DNA from: JAFGED01 sp964551295
GTDB lineage: Bacteria > Chloroflexota > Anaerolineae > B4-G1
Length of the DNA stretch: 5,026 nucleotides
Direction of reading: 5' to 3'
Assembly: GCA_964551295.1 (NCBI GenBank)
Contig: CAZKDJ010000268.1
Span: forward strand, 1 to 5,026
Below the pieces are notes generated by a model that searched no databases, was not told the origin of the DNA, and saw only the letters and a list, made by a program, of their open reading frames with translations. Shown piece after piece: positions 1 through 4,851 of the stretch. The position numbers and the translations under genes are program-made. How positions within the stretch are numbered: the stretch's first letter is position 1; each line of letters opens with the position of its first letter.

Positions 1-159
1 CAAAAATGGGATCGGTCGTGGGCGGCCGTTTGATCAATTTTCACCACCCTAGCCTCAAGCTGCGCGCCAACGAGGGCTGTGTCGTCGCCCTAGCATAGCG
101 GTTTGTCGAAGTGAGCCGACCAGGTCAGGACCTTGCATTTTCTATCAAGAACTGCCTCC
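1..159. other. Non-coding or undetermined left edge
   Basis: No gene can be supported here. On the + strand a frame is open from the window edge to a TAG at 96-98 (ATG at 6), which could be the last 30 codons of a gene entering from the left, but it shows no motif. On the - strand a GTG-GTG pair (47-42) sits 5 nt downstream of a GAGG (56-53) and could start a leftward gene of which only about 15 codons are visible. Neither can be chosen from this sequence. The composition is more AT-rich than the coding parts of the window. There is a short palindrome TTGATCAA at 30-37. Confidence 0.35.
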
Positions 160-188
160 TTGCGCTGTGCGCAGCTTTGTGCTATAGT
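160..188 (+). promoter_or_regulatory. Sigma70-type extended -10 promoter for the zinc-ribbon gene
   Basis: A -35-like TTGCGC (160-165) is followed after 17 nt by TATAGT (183-188), preceded by TGC (180-182), which makes an extended -10 (TGnTATAGT). A perfect short inverted repeat TGCGC-TGT-GCGCA (161-173) overlaps the -35 box and spacer and could be a protein-binding site. A second, perfect TATAAT lies at 208-213 but has no good -35 element at 16-18 nt. The leader would be about 90 to 110 nt, longer than needed. It contains a weak 6-bp hairpin (CCCGTG 233-238 with CATGGG 244-249) and no riboswitch that I recognise. Confidence 0.5.
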
Positions 189-307
189 AGTTGCCATGTT
201 TTGAGTGTATAATGATACTGTGCGGTCTGTAACCCGTGTTATGCATGGGGCAGGATTTGACCACTCGGACGCCAAGTTGTTTCATTCATTGATAAAGGAG
301 GCTTTAC

Positions 308-466
308 ATGGAATTCGAAGGTTACTGCGTCAAGTGTCGCAAGAAGCAACAGATCAAGGACGGCAAAGTTGAGAGGACGGCAAAGGGTCGACCGATGGCC
401 CGGGGTATCTGCCCTGTGTGTGGCACGAAGGTCACCCGCTTTCTCTCGGAAAAAGACGTTAAATAG
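308..466 (+). CDS. Small zinc-ribbon protein, DUF5679-like
   Basis: This 52-residue protein has two CxxC knuckles, C7-x2-C10 and C35-x2-C38, separated by a basic linker rich in Lys and Arg (residues 11-33). The second knuckle has the form CPVCG followed by TKVTRF, typical of zinc ribbons that fold two beta hairpins around one Zn(II). It resembles the DUF5679 family, a group of roughly 50-residue proteins without an established function that I associate with Chloroflexota and some archaea. Nucleic-acid or ribosome association would fit its charge but is inference. The start is set by AAAGGAG at 294-300, 7 nt before the ATG. It is monocistronic: it has its own upstream promoter and the next gene, mutL, converges on it 56 nt downstream. 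The length looks complete for the family. Confidence 0.85.
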   Translation: MEFEGYCVKCRKKQQIKDGKVERTAKGRPMARGICPVCGTKVTRFLSEKDVK

Positions 467-473
467 CCGTTCG

Positions 474-543
474 CACGAGTTGCAGTCGTCAGGGCGGGGA
501 TAGGTGAGTTAGGACAGCGAGCTTATCTCCGCCCAAACTCGTG
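474..543. repeat. Nested inverted repeat at a convergent gene junction
   Basis: The outer arms CACGAGTT (474-481) and AACTCGTG (536-543) are perfect 8-bp complements. Inside them GGGCGGGGATA (492-502) pairs with TATCTCCGCCC (524-534), 11 bp with one G-U, and the stem can extend by three more pairs (503-505 with 521-523, two of them G-U). The structure begins 8 nt after the stop of the zinc-ribbon gene and includes the last codons and stop of mutL on the other strand. No T-tract follows on either strand, so it is not a canonical intrinsic terminator. It may still stop or protect both converging transcripts. Confidence 0.55.
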
Positions 544-2283
544 AGCCAATTGCTCCACACTCAGGTGGATCATCGTGGGGCGTCCGTGGGGGCAGGTGCG
601 TGGGCTTGTGCATCTTTCTAGCCCTCGGATCAATTCCTCCATCTCCTCGCGCGCCATCACCTGCCCGGCCTTGATCGCCGCCCGCTTGCACACGCTGCGC
701 GCGATCGATTCCTCGACGCGGGCGCTCAGCGGTGCGTCTCCTGCCACAAGTGCCGCCGCGATGTCCTCCAGCACTTCGCGAGGGTGTTCCCCTGCCACCA
801 GCGCCGGAATCGCGCGTACCAGCAGCGTCGTCCCGCCGAAGGGCTCCGCTTGAAAACCCAAGCTGTTCAGCGGTTCCAGATGGTCCTCCAGCGTGCCTAA
901 TGCTTCCGGTGACAGCTCTACTGGCAGCGGCTCCAATAGCGCCTGTGACGCCACGGCTGCTCGTTCCTGCTCCGCCAACAACTGTTCAAAGAGCACTCGC
1001 TCGTGGGCGGCGTGCTGGTCGAGCAGGTATAATCCCTGTGGTCCCTCGGCTATGATGTAGGTGGCGCCTACCTGTCCGATCACGCGCAGTGGCGGCAGCC
1101 GGTCGGCTGAAGGCACGAGGATGCTGCCGTCGGGTGTTGTTGCGCCCGCTGGCCTCTCCTCGAAGCGCAGTTGCTCACCGCCGGGATGGGATCTCAAACC
1201 GGCCAGCCGCTCCAGGCGTTCCTCCTGCCTTAATGTGCTGGGGGAGGCGGTGGGCCAGGAGGTCGCTGGGCGGGCGGCCACAGGCACCGGCGAGCGCTCC
1301 ATCAGCGTGCGGCGCACCGTTCGCTGTACCGCACGGAACGCCGCGTCGCCGTCGCTGAAGCGCACCTCTGCCTTGGCGGGATGCACGTTCACGTCTACTT
1401 CCTCGGGGGGCATCTGCACCATCACCACCGCCAGCGGATAGCGCCCACTGGGGAGCAGTGTGTGGTAGGCTTGGATGGTGGCGTAGGTCAGACGCGTGTC
1501 CTGCACCCAGCGGCCATTGACGAACAGGGTGATGTAGGAGCGGTTAGCTCGGTGGAGCGACGGCGGGCTCACAAAGCCGGATACCCGGATGCTCGCACCT
1601 TGCTCTCCAGGCAGCGTCTCGAGGAGCGCGGCGCCGATCTCGAGCCCATAGACGGCGACCAGGACGTCGCGCAGCTTGCCGTTGCCGGGTGATTGGAATA
1701 CGCCGCGTCCGTCGTGGCTCAAGGTGAAGCGTAGGTCAGGGTAGGCCATCGCGTAGCGGGTGAGCCAGCCGTCGATGTGCCCGCGCTCGGTGCGGTCGGT
1801 GCGCAGGAACTTGCGCCGGGCGGGGACGTTGAAGAACAGATCCTCGACTGTCACCGCTGTGCCTGGGGGCCGCCCGCTTTCCTGTTGGGCCACTACTCTG
1901 CCGCCCTCCAGCCGCAGCAATGTTCCCACCGGCTCGTCGGCTGCGCGCGTCACGAAGGTCATGCGGCTGACGCTGGCGATGGAGGCCAGCGCCTCACCCC
2001 GGAATCCCAGCGTGGTGATGTGGCTCAGGTCATCTGCCGTGGTCAGCTTGCTGGTGGAATGGCGTTGGAAGGCCACCTGCACCTCGGCGGCCGGCACGCC
2101 GCAGCCATCGTCGACCACGCGCAGAAACTCCTTGCCGCCGCCGCGTGTCTCGACCTGTACGTCGGTGGCACTCGCATCAATGCTGTTCTCCACCAGCTCC
2201 TTGACCACCGAAGCGGGGCGTTCCACCACCTCGCCGGCGGCGATCTGCGAGGCGACCTGTTCCGAAAGCACGCGAATGGGCAT
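523..2283 (-). CDS. mutL: DNA mismatch repair protein MutL (endonuclease-type)
   Basis: MutL couples mismatch recognition by MutS to strand nicking or excision. This 586-residue protein is complete. The N-terminal GHKL ATPase has ELVENSIDA (E29, N33), DDGCGV (58-63), RHSTSKL (74-80), TLGFRGEALASI (91-102), the GTAVTVEDLFFNVPARRKFL block (141-160) and DVNVHPAK with K304. A Pro/Arg-rich linker (about 330-395) leads to the C-terminal dimerisation and nuclease domain. That domain has the full DQHA-x2-E-x4-E metal motif (422-433), QALLEP (447-452), which fits the beta-clamp motif Qxx(L/I)xP, a C532-containing VCKRAAIKAG, and CPHGRP (564-569). It is therefore the nicking type found in bacteria without MutH. 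The ATG at 2283 is set by AGGAGG (2295-2290), 6 nt upstream. The linker is short, making the protein slightly smaller than E. coli MutL (615 residues). No mutS lies in the window. Confidence 0.97.
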   Translation of the reverse strand: MPIRVLSEQVASQIAAGEVVERPASVVKELVENSIDASATDVQVETRGGGKEFLRVVDDGCGVPAAEVQVAFQRHSTSKLTTADDLSHITTLGFRGEALASIASVSRMTFVTRAADEPVGTLLRLEGGRVVAQQESGRPPGTAVTVEDLFFNVPARRKFLRTDRTERGHIDGWLTRYAMAYPDLRFTLSHDGRGVFQSPGNGKLRDVLVAVYGLEIGAALLETLPGEQGASIRVSGFVSPPSLHRANRSYITLFVNGRWVQDTRLTYATIQAYHTLLPSGRYPLAVVMVQMPPEEVDVNVHPAKAEVRFSDGDAAFRAVQRTVRRTLMERSPVPVAARPATSWPTASPSTLRQEERLERLAGLRSHPGGEQLRFEERPAGATTPDGSILVPSADRLPPLRVIGQVGATYIIAEGPQGLYLLDQHAAHERVLFEQLLAEQERAAVASQALLEPLPVELSPEALGTLEDHLEPLNSLGFQAEPFGGTTLLVRAIPALVAGEHPREVLEDIAAALVAGDAPLSARVEESIARSVCKRAAIKAGQVMAREEMEELIRGLERCTSPRTCPHGRPTMIHLSVEQLAHEFGRR

Positions 2284-2370
2284 ACACGACCTCCTGGATC
2301 ACATTTTATCACACAAGCCGGCTGGCCGCGAATGGCACATTCAATATCTCTGTGTGTTCTTGGCAGTTGC

Positions 2371-2398
2371 TTGACAGTTTTGAATTTTGTATTATACT
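2371..2398 (+). promoter_or_regulatory. Strong sigma70-type promoter of the redox operon
   Basis: A perfect -35 TTGACA (2371-2376) is followed after 16 nt by TATACT (2393-2398). The start point should fall near 2404-2406, giving a leader of only about 24 nt before the GTG start at 2429. It is the best promoter match in the window and reads into the FmdB-type gene and everything downstream, because no comparable promoter or terminator is seen between those genes. Confidence 0.75.
2391..2396 (-). promoter_or_regulatory. Possible -10 box for mutL, overlapping the rightward promoter
   Basis: Read on the minus strand, 2396-2391 is a perfect TATAAT pointing toward mutL, and it overlaps the rightward -10 box. 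No convincing -35 is found at 16-18 nt; TTATAC at 15 nt is only a partial match. A leader of about 100 nt would precede mutL. A second weaker candidate is TAAAAT at 2308-2303. The mutL promoter is therefore not settled. Confidence 0.25.
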
Positions 2399-2410
2399 CT
2401 ACCCCAGTAT
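2394..2410. promoter_or_regulatory. Candidate CsoR/RcnR/CstR-family operator
   Basis: ATACT (2394-2398) and AGTAT (2406-2410) are perfect inverted arms around CTACCCC (2399-2405). Read on the other strand the core is TACT-GGGGTAG-AGTA. The RcnR operator type of this family is TACT-G6-N-AGTA, which has the same arms and the same 7-nt spacing around a G/C tract; here the tract is only four bases long. The site overlaps the -10 box and the expected transcription start of the operon whose second gene encodes a regulator of exactly this family. Autoregulation by occlusion of RNA polymerase is the natural inference. Confidence 0.5.
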
Positions 2411-2428
2411 TGTATAAGGAGGTGCGAT

Positions 2429-2632
2429 GTGCCAGTTTACGAGTACCGGTGCGCCGAGTGTGGCGAGGTGTTTGAATTGTTCCTGCGTTCAGTGACCCAG
2501 AAAGCGGCTCCCTCCTGCCCCAAGTGCGGGAGCAGCGAGGTCGAGAAGGCTGTTTCCCTGTTTGGCGTGGGTGGGTCGAGTGGAGGGAGCCGGGCGAGCG
2601 CCGCTGCCTGCGGCCCGACGGCTTCCACCTGA
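2429..2632 (+). CDS. FmdB-family zinc-ribbon protein
   Basis: This 67-residue protein starts MPVYEYRCAECGEVFE, the signature opening of FmdB-type (CxxC_CxxC_SSSS) zinc ribbons. Zn ligands would be C8, C11, C30 and C33, the second pair in the usual CPKCGS context. The tail from about residue 46 is low-complexity Gly/Ser/Ala with one further Cys (C61), as is common in the family. The true start is GTG at 2429, preceded by AAGGAGGTG (2416-2424); the in-frame ATG at 2387 lies inside the promoter and would add residues the family does not have. FmdB proteins were named as putative regulators of formamidase expression, but their role in most bacteria is unknown. It is the first gene of the operon, and a 43-nt gap separates it from the regulator gene. 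Confidence 0.88.
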   Translation: MPVYEYRCAECGEVFELFLRSVTQKAAPSCPKCGSSEVEKAVSLFGVGGSSGGSRASAAACGPTAST

Positions 2633-2643
2633 GCGATACGCCG

Positions 2644-2666
2644 CTAGAAGGCCGTGTGCCTTCGAG
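2644..2666 (+). other. Short hairpin ahead of the repressor's ribosome binding site
   Basis: GAAGGC (2647-2652) pairs perfectly with GCCTTC (2658-2663) around a 5-nt loop, and two more pairs (2644-2645 with 2665-2666) form beyond one A/G mismatch. The extended stem touches the first bases of the GAGGGGG ribosome binding site (2664-2670). There is no T-tract, so it is not a terminator; it might affect translation or mRNA processing between the first and second genes. It may also be chance. Confidence 0.3.
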
Positions 2667-2675
2667 GGGGATGAG

Positions 2676-2939
2676 ATGAGGTTGGACGATATGTCTGTCA
2701 AGGCCGATTTGCTGAGACGTGTGCGGCGCATCGAGGGGCAGGCGCGGGGCGTGGCGAAAATGATCGAGGAGGACCGCGACTGCAACGAGATCCTGCAGCA
2801 ACTGGCCGCCATCCGCTCGGCCGCGCACAAGGCCACCGTGGCGCTGGTGCGCAATTACGCCACGCAGTGCGTGGTGTCGGAGGGTTCGCCCGAGGAGATC
2901 GCCGACGCACTGGCGACGGCGCTTTCGAGATTGGCTTAA
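2676..2939 (+). CDS. CsoR/RcnR/CstR-family (DUF156) transcriptional repressor
   Basis: This 87-residue, all-helical protein has the family core DLLRRVRRIEGQARGV (11-26) followed by KMIEEDRDCNEIL, as in tetrameric repressors that bind DNA without a helix-turn-helix. Sensor positions: C36 is present and C65 follows exactly 29 residues later, but the His of copper sensors (H61 in M. tuberculosis CsoR) is Tyr61. The outer-shell Tyr and Glu recalled for CsoR (Y35, E81) appear as Asp35 and Thr81, if no gaps intervene. A cysteine pair without the His resembles CstR, which senses persulfides, so I infer a thiol or persulfide sensor rather than a Cu(I) sensor. The start at 2676 has GAGGGGG 5 nt upstream; ATG 2691 lacks a good site, and an in-frame ATG at 2562 would overlap the previous gene. 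A matching candidate operator lies at 2394-2410. Confidence 0.9.
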   Translation: MRLDDMSVKADLLRRVRRIEGQARGVAKMIEEDRDCNEILQQLAAIRSAAHKATVALVRNYATQCVVSEGSPEEIADALATALSRLA

Positions 2940-2961
2940 TCATGGTGACGAGGAGAGAATA

Positions 2962-3606
2962 ATGCCTTTGTTGAATGACGAGATCGCGGAACAGGTAAAG
3001 GAAGAGCTGGCCGACTTGACCAGATCGGTCGAGTTGGTGGTGTTTACCCAGGAGTTTGAGTGTGAGTATTGTGCCGAGACGCGGCAACTGGTGGAAGAGA
3101 TCGCGGCCCTTTCCGATCAGATCGAGGCCGAGGTGTACAACTTTGTCACCGATGCGGAAAAGGCCGAGGAATTGGGCGTGGACAAGATTCCGGCTATTGC
3201 CGTCCTCGGCGAGGGGGATTACGGCGTGCGCTTCTACGGCATCCCGGCGGGCTACGAGTTCGTCTCGCTGCTGCACGCCATCAAGCTGGTGGCGGCGGGC
3301 GAGCCGGAGTTGAGCGACGAGACGCTGGAGGCGCTGGCGGGCGTGAGTGAGCCGGTGCACCTCCAGGTGTTTGTCACGCCCACCTGCCCCTATTGCCAGC
3401 ACTCGGTGATGTTGGCTCACCAATTGGCCGTCGCCAGCCCCAATGTGCGGGCCGATATGGTGGAGGCGCAAGAGTTCCCCCAACTGGCGATCAAGTACCA
3501 GGTGATGGGCGTGCCGCGCACGGTGATCAATGAGAACGTGCACATCGAGGGGGCGGTGCCCGAACCAATGGTAGTGGAGAAGTTGCAGGGAGCGTTAGCC
3601 GCGTAG
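2962..3606 (+). CDS. Protein disulfide oxidoreductase (PDO), two glutaredoxin/thioredoxin-like domains
   Basis: This 214-residue protein is built of two tandem thioredoxin folds. The N-terminal unit has C34-E-Y-C37 and a cis-Pro loop at KIPAI (P77); the C-terminal unit has the glutaredoxin-type C142-P-Y-C145 and cis-Pro at GVPRTV (P185). FYGIPAGYEF (91-100) and the overall length match archaeal/thermophile PDOs (glutaredoxin-like proteins such as the Pyrococcus enzyme). Such proteins catalyse cytosolic disulfide formation, reduction or isomerisation and can be reduced by a thioredoxin reductase. There is no signal peptide, so it should be cytosolic. A GAGGAGAG site (2950-2957) precedes the ATG. 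It sits 22 nt after the repressor gene and 9 nt before trxB, strongly suggesting that TrxB is its reductase. Both CxxC sites are intact. Confidence 0.92.
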   Translation: MPLLNDEIAEQVKEELADLTRSVELVVFTQEFECEYCAETRQLVEEIAALSDQIEAEVYNFVTDAEKAEELGVDKIPAIAVLGEGDYGVRFYGIPAGYEFVSLLHAIKLVAAGEPELSDETLEALAGVSEPVHLQVFVTPTCPYCQHSVMLAHQLAVASPNVRADMVEAQEFPQLAIKYQVMGVPRTVINENVHIEGAVPEPMVVEKLQGALAA

Positions 3607-3615
3607 GAGTGACAG

Positions 3616-4611
3616 ATGCTTGATTTCAAGTTAGCATCATCGCAGCAAGCAGGACAACCCGATACCGAGCGGGAAGGGGATCGGGTTTACGATCTGATCA
3701 TCATCGGCGGCGGGCCGGCCGGCCTGACCGCCGCCGTCTATGCCGGGCGTGCGGCGCTCAGGACGCTGCTGCTGGGCGGGGCGACGCCCGGCGGTCAGAT
3801 CGCCAACACCGACCGCGTAGAGAACTATCCCGGCTTCCCCGAGGGCATCTCGGGGGCGGATCTGGCGATGCGTTTCCAGAACCAGGCGGAGCACTTTGTC
3901 ACCAGCTTGGCGAACGACTTTGTGACGGAGGTGGATTTTTCCGCCGCTCCCTTTACCATCAAGACCCACTCGGATACGTACCAGGGCCGGGCGGTGATCG
4001 TCGCTACGGGGGCCTTTCCCCGGCGGCTGGGTGCGCCCGGCGAGAAGGAATACTTTGGCCGTGGCGTCTCGACCTGCGCGACCTGTGACGGCTTCTTTTA
4101 CAAGGATCGGCGCGTGGTGGTGATCGGCGGGGGCGATAGCGCCATCGACGAAGGGCTGTTCCTGTGTAAGTTCGCCAGCGAGGTGATCGTCATCCACCGC
4201 CGCGACGAACTACGCGCGACCAAGGCGCTGCAGGAGCGCGCCTTTGCCAATCCCAAGATGCGCTTTGTGTGGGACACGATGGTGGAAGGGATCCTGGGCC
4301 AGGACACGGTGACCGGCGTGCGCGTGCGCAACGTCAAGACGGACGAGACGTCGACCATTGAGACCGACGGGGTGTTCGTCTACATCGGGTTGATACCGGG
4401 GACCAGGATATTCGCCGGCCAACTTGAATTGAACGAGCAGGGGTACATCGTCACCGATTCGCACCAGCGCACGAGCGTGCCGGGGGTCTTTGCTGCAGGC
4501 GACGTGCAGAGCCCTGACTTTCGCCAGGTGGTCATCGCCGCCGGAGCGGGCGCCAAGGCAGTGCTAGAAGCAGATCGATACCTGGCAGAGACCGCAAGTT
4601 CATATGCCTAA
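3616..4611 (+). CDS. trxB: Thioredoxin reductase (NADPH, FAD), likely PDO reductase
   Basis: This 331-residue low-molecular-weight thioredoxin reductase has an FAD-binding GGGPAG (31-36), PGGQIANTDRVENYPGFP (58-75), the redox-active C154-A-T-C157-D158, an NADPH-binding GGGDSA (171-176), HRRDELRA (194-201), whose arginines suit the 2'-phosphate of NADPH, and a C-terminal FAD block GDV (295-297) with DFRQVVIAAGAGAKA (301-315). It moves electrons from NADPH through FAD to its CxxC and then to a partner, most likely the PDO encoded just upstream, since no thioredoxin gene is in view. AGGAGTG (3605-3611), overlapping the PDO stop, fixes the start. Compared with E. coli TrxB it has a polar N-terminal extension of about 20 residues before VYDLIIIGGG. 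The ferredoxin-like gene overlaps its 3' end. Confidence 0.96.
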   Translation: MLDFKLASSQQAGQPDTEREGDRVYDLIIIGGGPAGLTAAVYAGRAALRTLLLGGATPGGQIANTDRVENYPGFPEGISGADLAMRFQNQAEHFVTSLANDFVTEVDFSAAPFTIKTHSDTYQGRAVIVATGAFPRRLGAPGEKEYFGRGVSTCATCDGFFYKDRRVVVIGGGDSAIDEGLFLCKFASEVIVIHRRDELRATKALQERAFANPKMRFVWDTMVEGILGQDTVTGVRVRNVKTDETSTIETDGVFVYIGLIPGTRIFAGQLELNEQGYIVTDSHQRTSVPGVFAAGDVQSPDFRQVVIAAGAGAKAVLEADRYLAETASSYA

Positions 4612-4810
4612 CCATCCGCCTCCGCCCAAGATTCCGCGCGTGGATGAGACCCTCTGTCAGGCGTGTGGCAAATGCCCGGCGCGTAAGGTGTGCAAGACCA
4701 AGGCCATCGTCGCCATTGATTCCGGTGAGCCACCCTTCATCGACGGCAACTTGTGCTACGGCTGCCTGATCTGTGTGCCGGCGTGCCCTTGGGAGGCGAT
4801 TGTGGTGTAG
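4604..4810 (+). CDS. Small 4Fe-4S dicluster ferredoxin-like protein
   Basis: This 68-residue protein has eight cysteines in two groups. C18-x2-C21-x2-C24-x5-C30 is spaced unusually in its last step (x5 rather than x3-Pro), and C51-x2-C54-x2-C57-x3-C61-Pro is a standard 4Fe-4S motif. Two 4Fe-4S clusters are expected, each taking its fourth ligand from the other motif as in bacterial ferredoxins. The N-terminus is proline-rich (HPPPP at 4-8). The ATG overlaps the last 8 nt of trxB (4604-4611), and no strong ribosome binding site is seen, so translational coupling to trxB is likely. Its electron partner is unknown; an electron-transfer role alongside TrxB and PDO is inference from position alone. 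Confidence 0.85.
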   Translation: MPNHPPPPKIPRVDETLCQACGKCPARKVCKTKAIVAIDSGEPPFIDGNLCYGCLICVPACPWEAIVV

Positions 4811-4823
4811 AACCAGGCGAGTG

Positions 4824-4851
4824 GAGATTAGAGATTAGAGATTGGAGATAT
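4824..4851 (+). repeat. Tandem 7-bp repeat (GAGATTA type), four units
   Basis: Four consecutive heptamers are seen: GAGATTA (4824-4830), GAGATTA (4831-4837), GAGATTG (4838-4844) and GAGATAT (4845-4851). They fill most of the gap between the ferredoxin-like gene and the next start, and the last unit runs into the ATG at 4850. The repeats supply GGAG-like sequences on the + strand. I recall similar heptamer tracts from intergenic regions of Chloroflexota genomes, but this was not checked. Confidence 0.7.

Noticed and set aside
90..275. Open frame on the - strand through the left intergenic region
   Set aside because: It runs against a good rightward promoter, has no visible domain, and its composition does not match the coding genes of the window.
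213..300. Possible tRNA or riboswitch in the leader, because of a GCCA and small stems
   Set aside because: No cloverleaf, no TTCGA-type T-loop and no conserved riboswitch core could be found; only one 6-bp hairpin with a G-U pair is present.
2387..2428. Upstream ATG in frame with the FmdB-type gene
   Set aside because: It lies between the -35 and -10 boxes, so it would not be transcribed. The strong ribosome binding site and the family's MPxYEYxC opening place the start at GTG 2429.
1777..2475. Long open frame on the + strand antisense to mutL, extending into the next gene
   Set aside because: The opposite strand encodes a complete, motif-perfect MutL. The antisense frame crosses a clear divergent promoter region and has no recognisable domain or ribosome binding site; open antisense frames are expected in GC-rich coding DNA.
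2562..2675. Upstream in-frame ATG for the repressor
   Set aside because: It would overlap the FmdB-type gene by 71 nt and add residues unlike the family; GAGGGGG 5 nt before ATG 2676 fits better.
2698..3543. Long open frame on the - strand opposite the repressor and PDO genes
   Set aside because: It spans two genes with intact family motifs and their ribosome binding sites on the + strand. Its His/Leu/Arg-rich composition is that of a codon shadow.
3637..4197. Open frame on the - strand inside trxB
   Set aside because: It lies wholly opposite the FAD, CxxC and NADPH motifs of TrxB and has no domain of its own.
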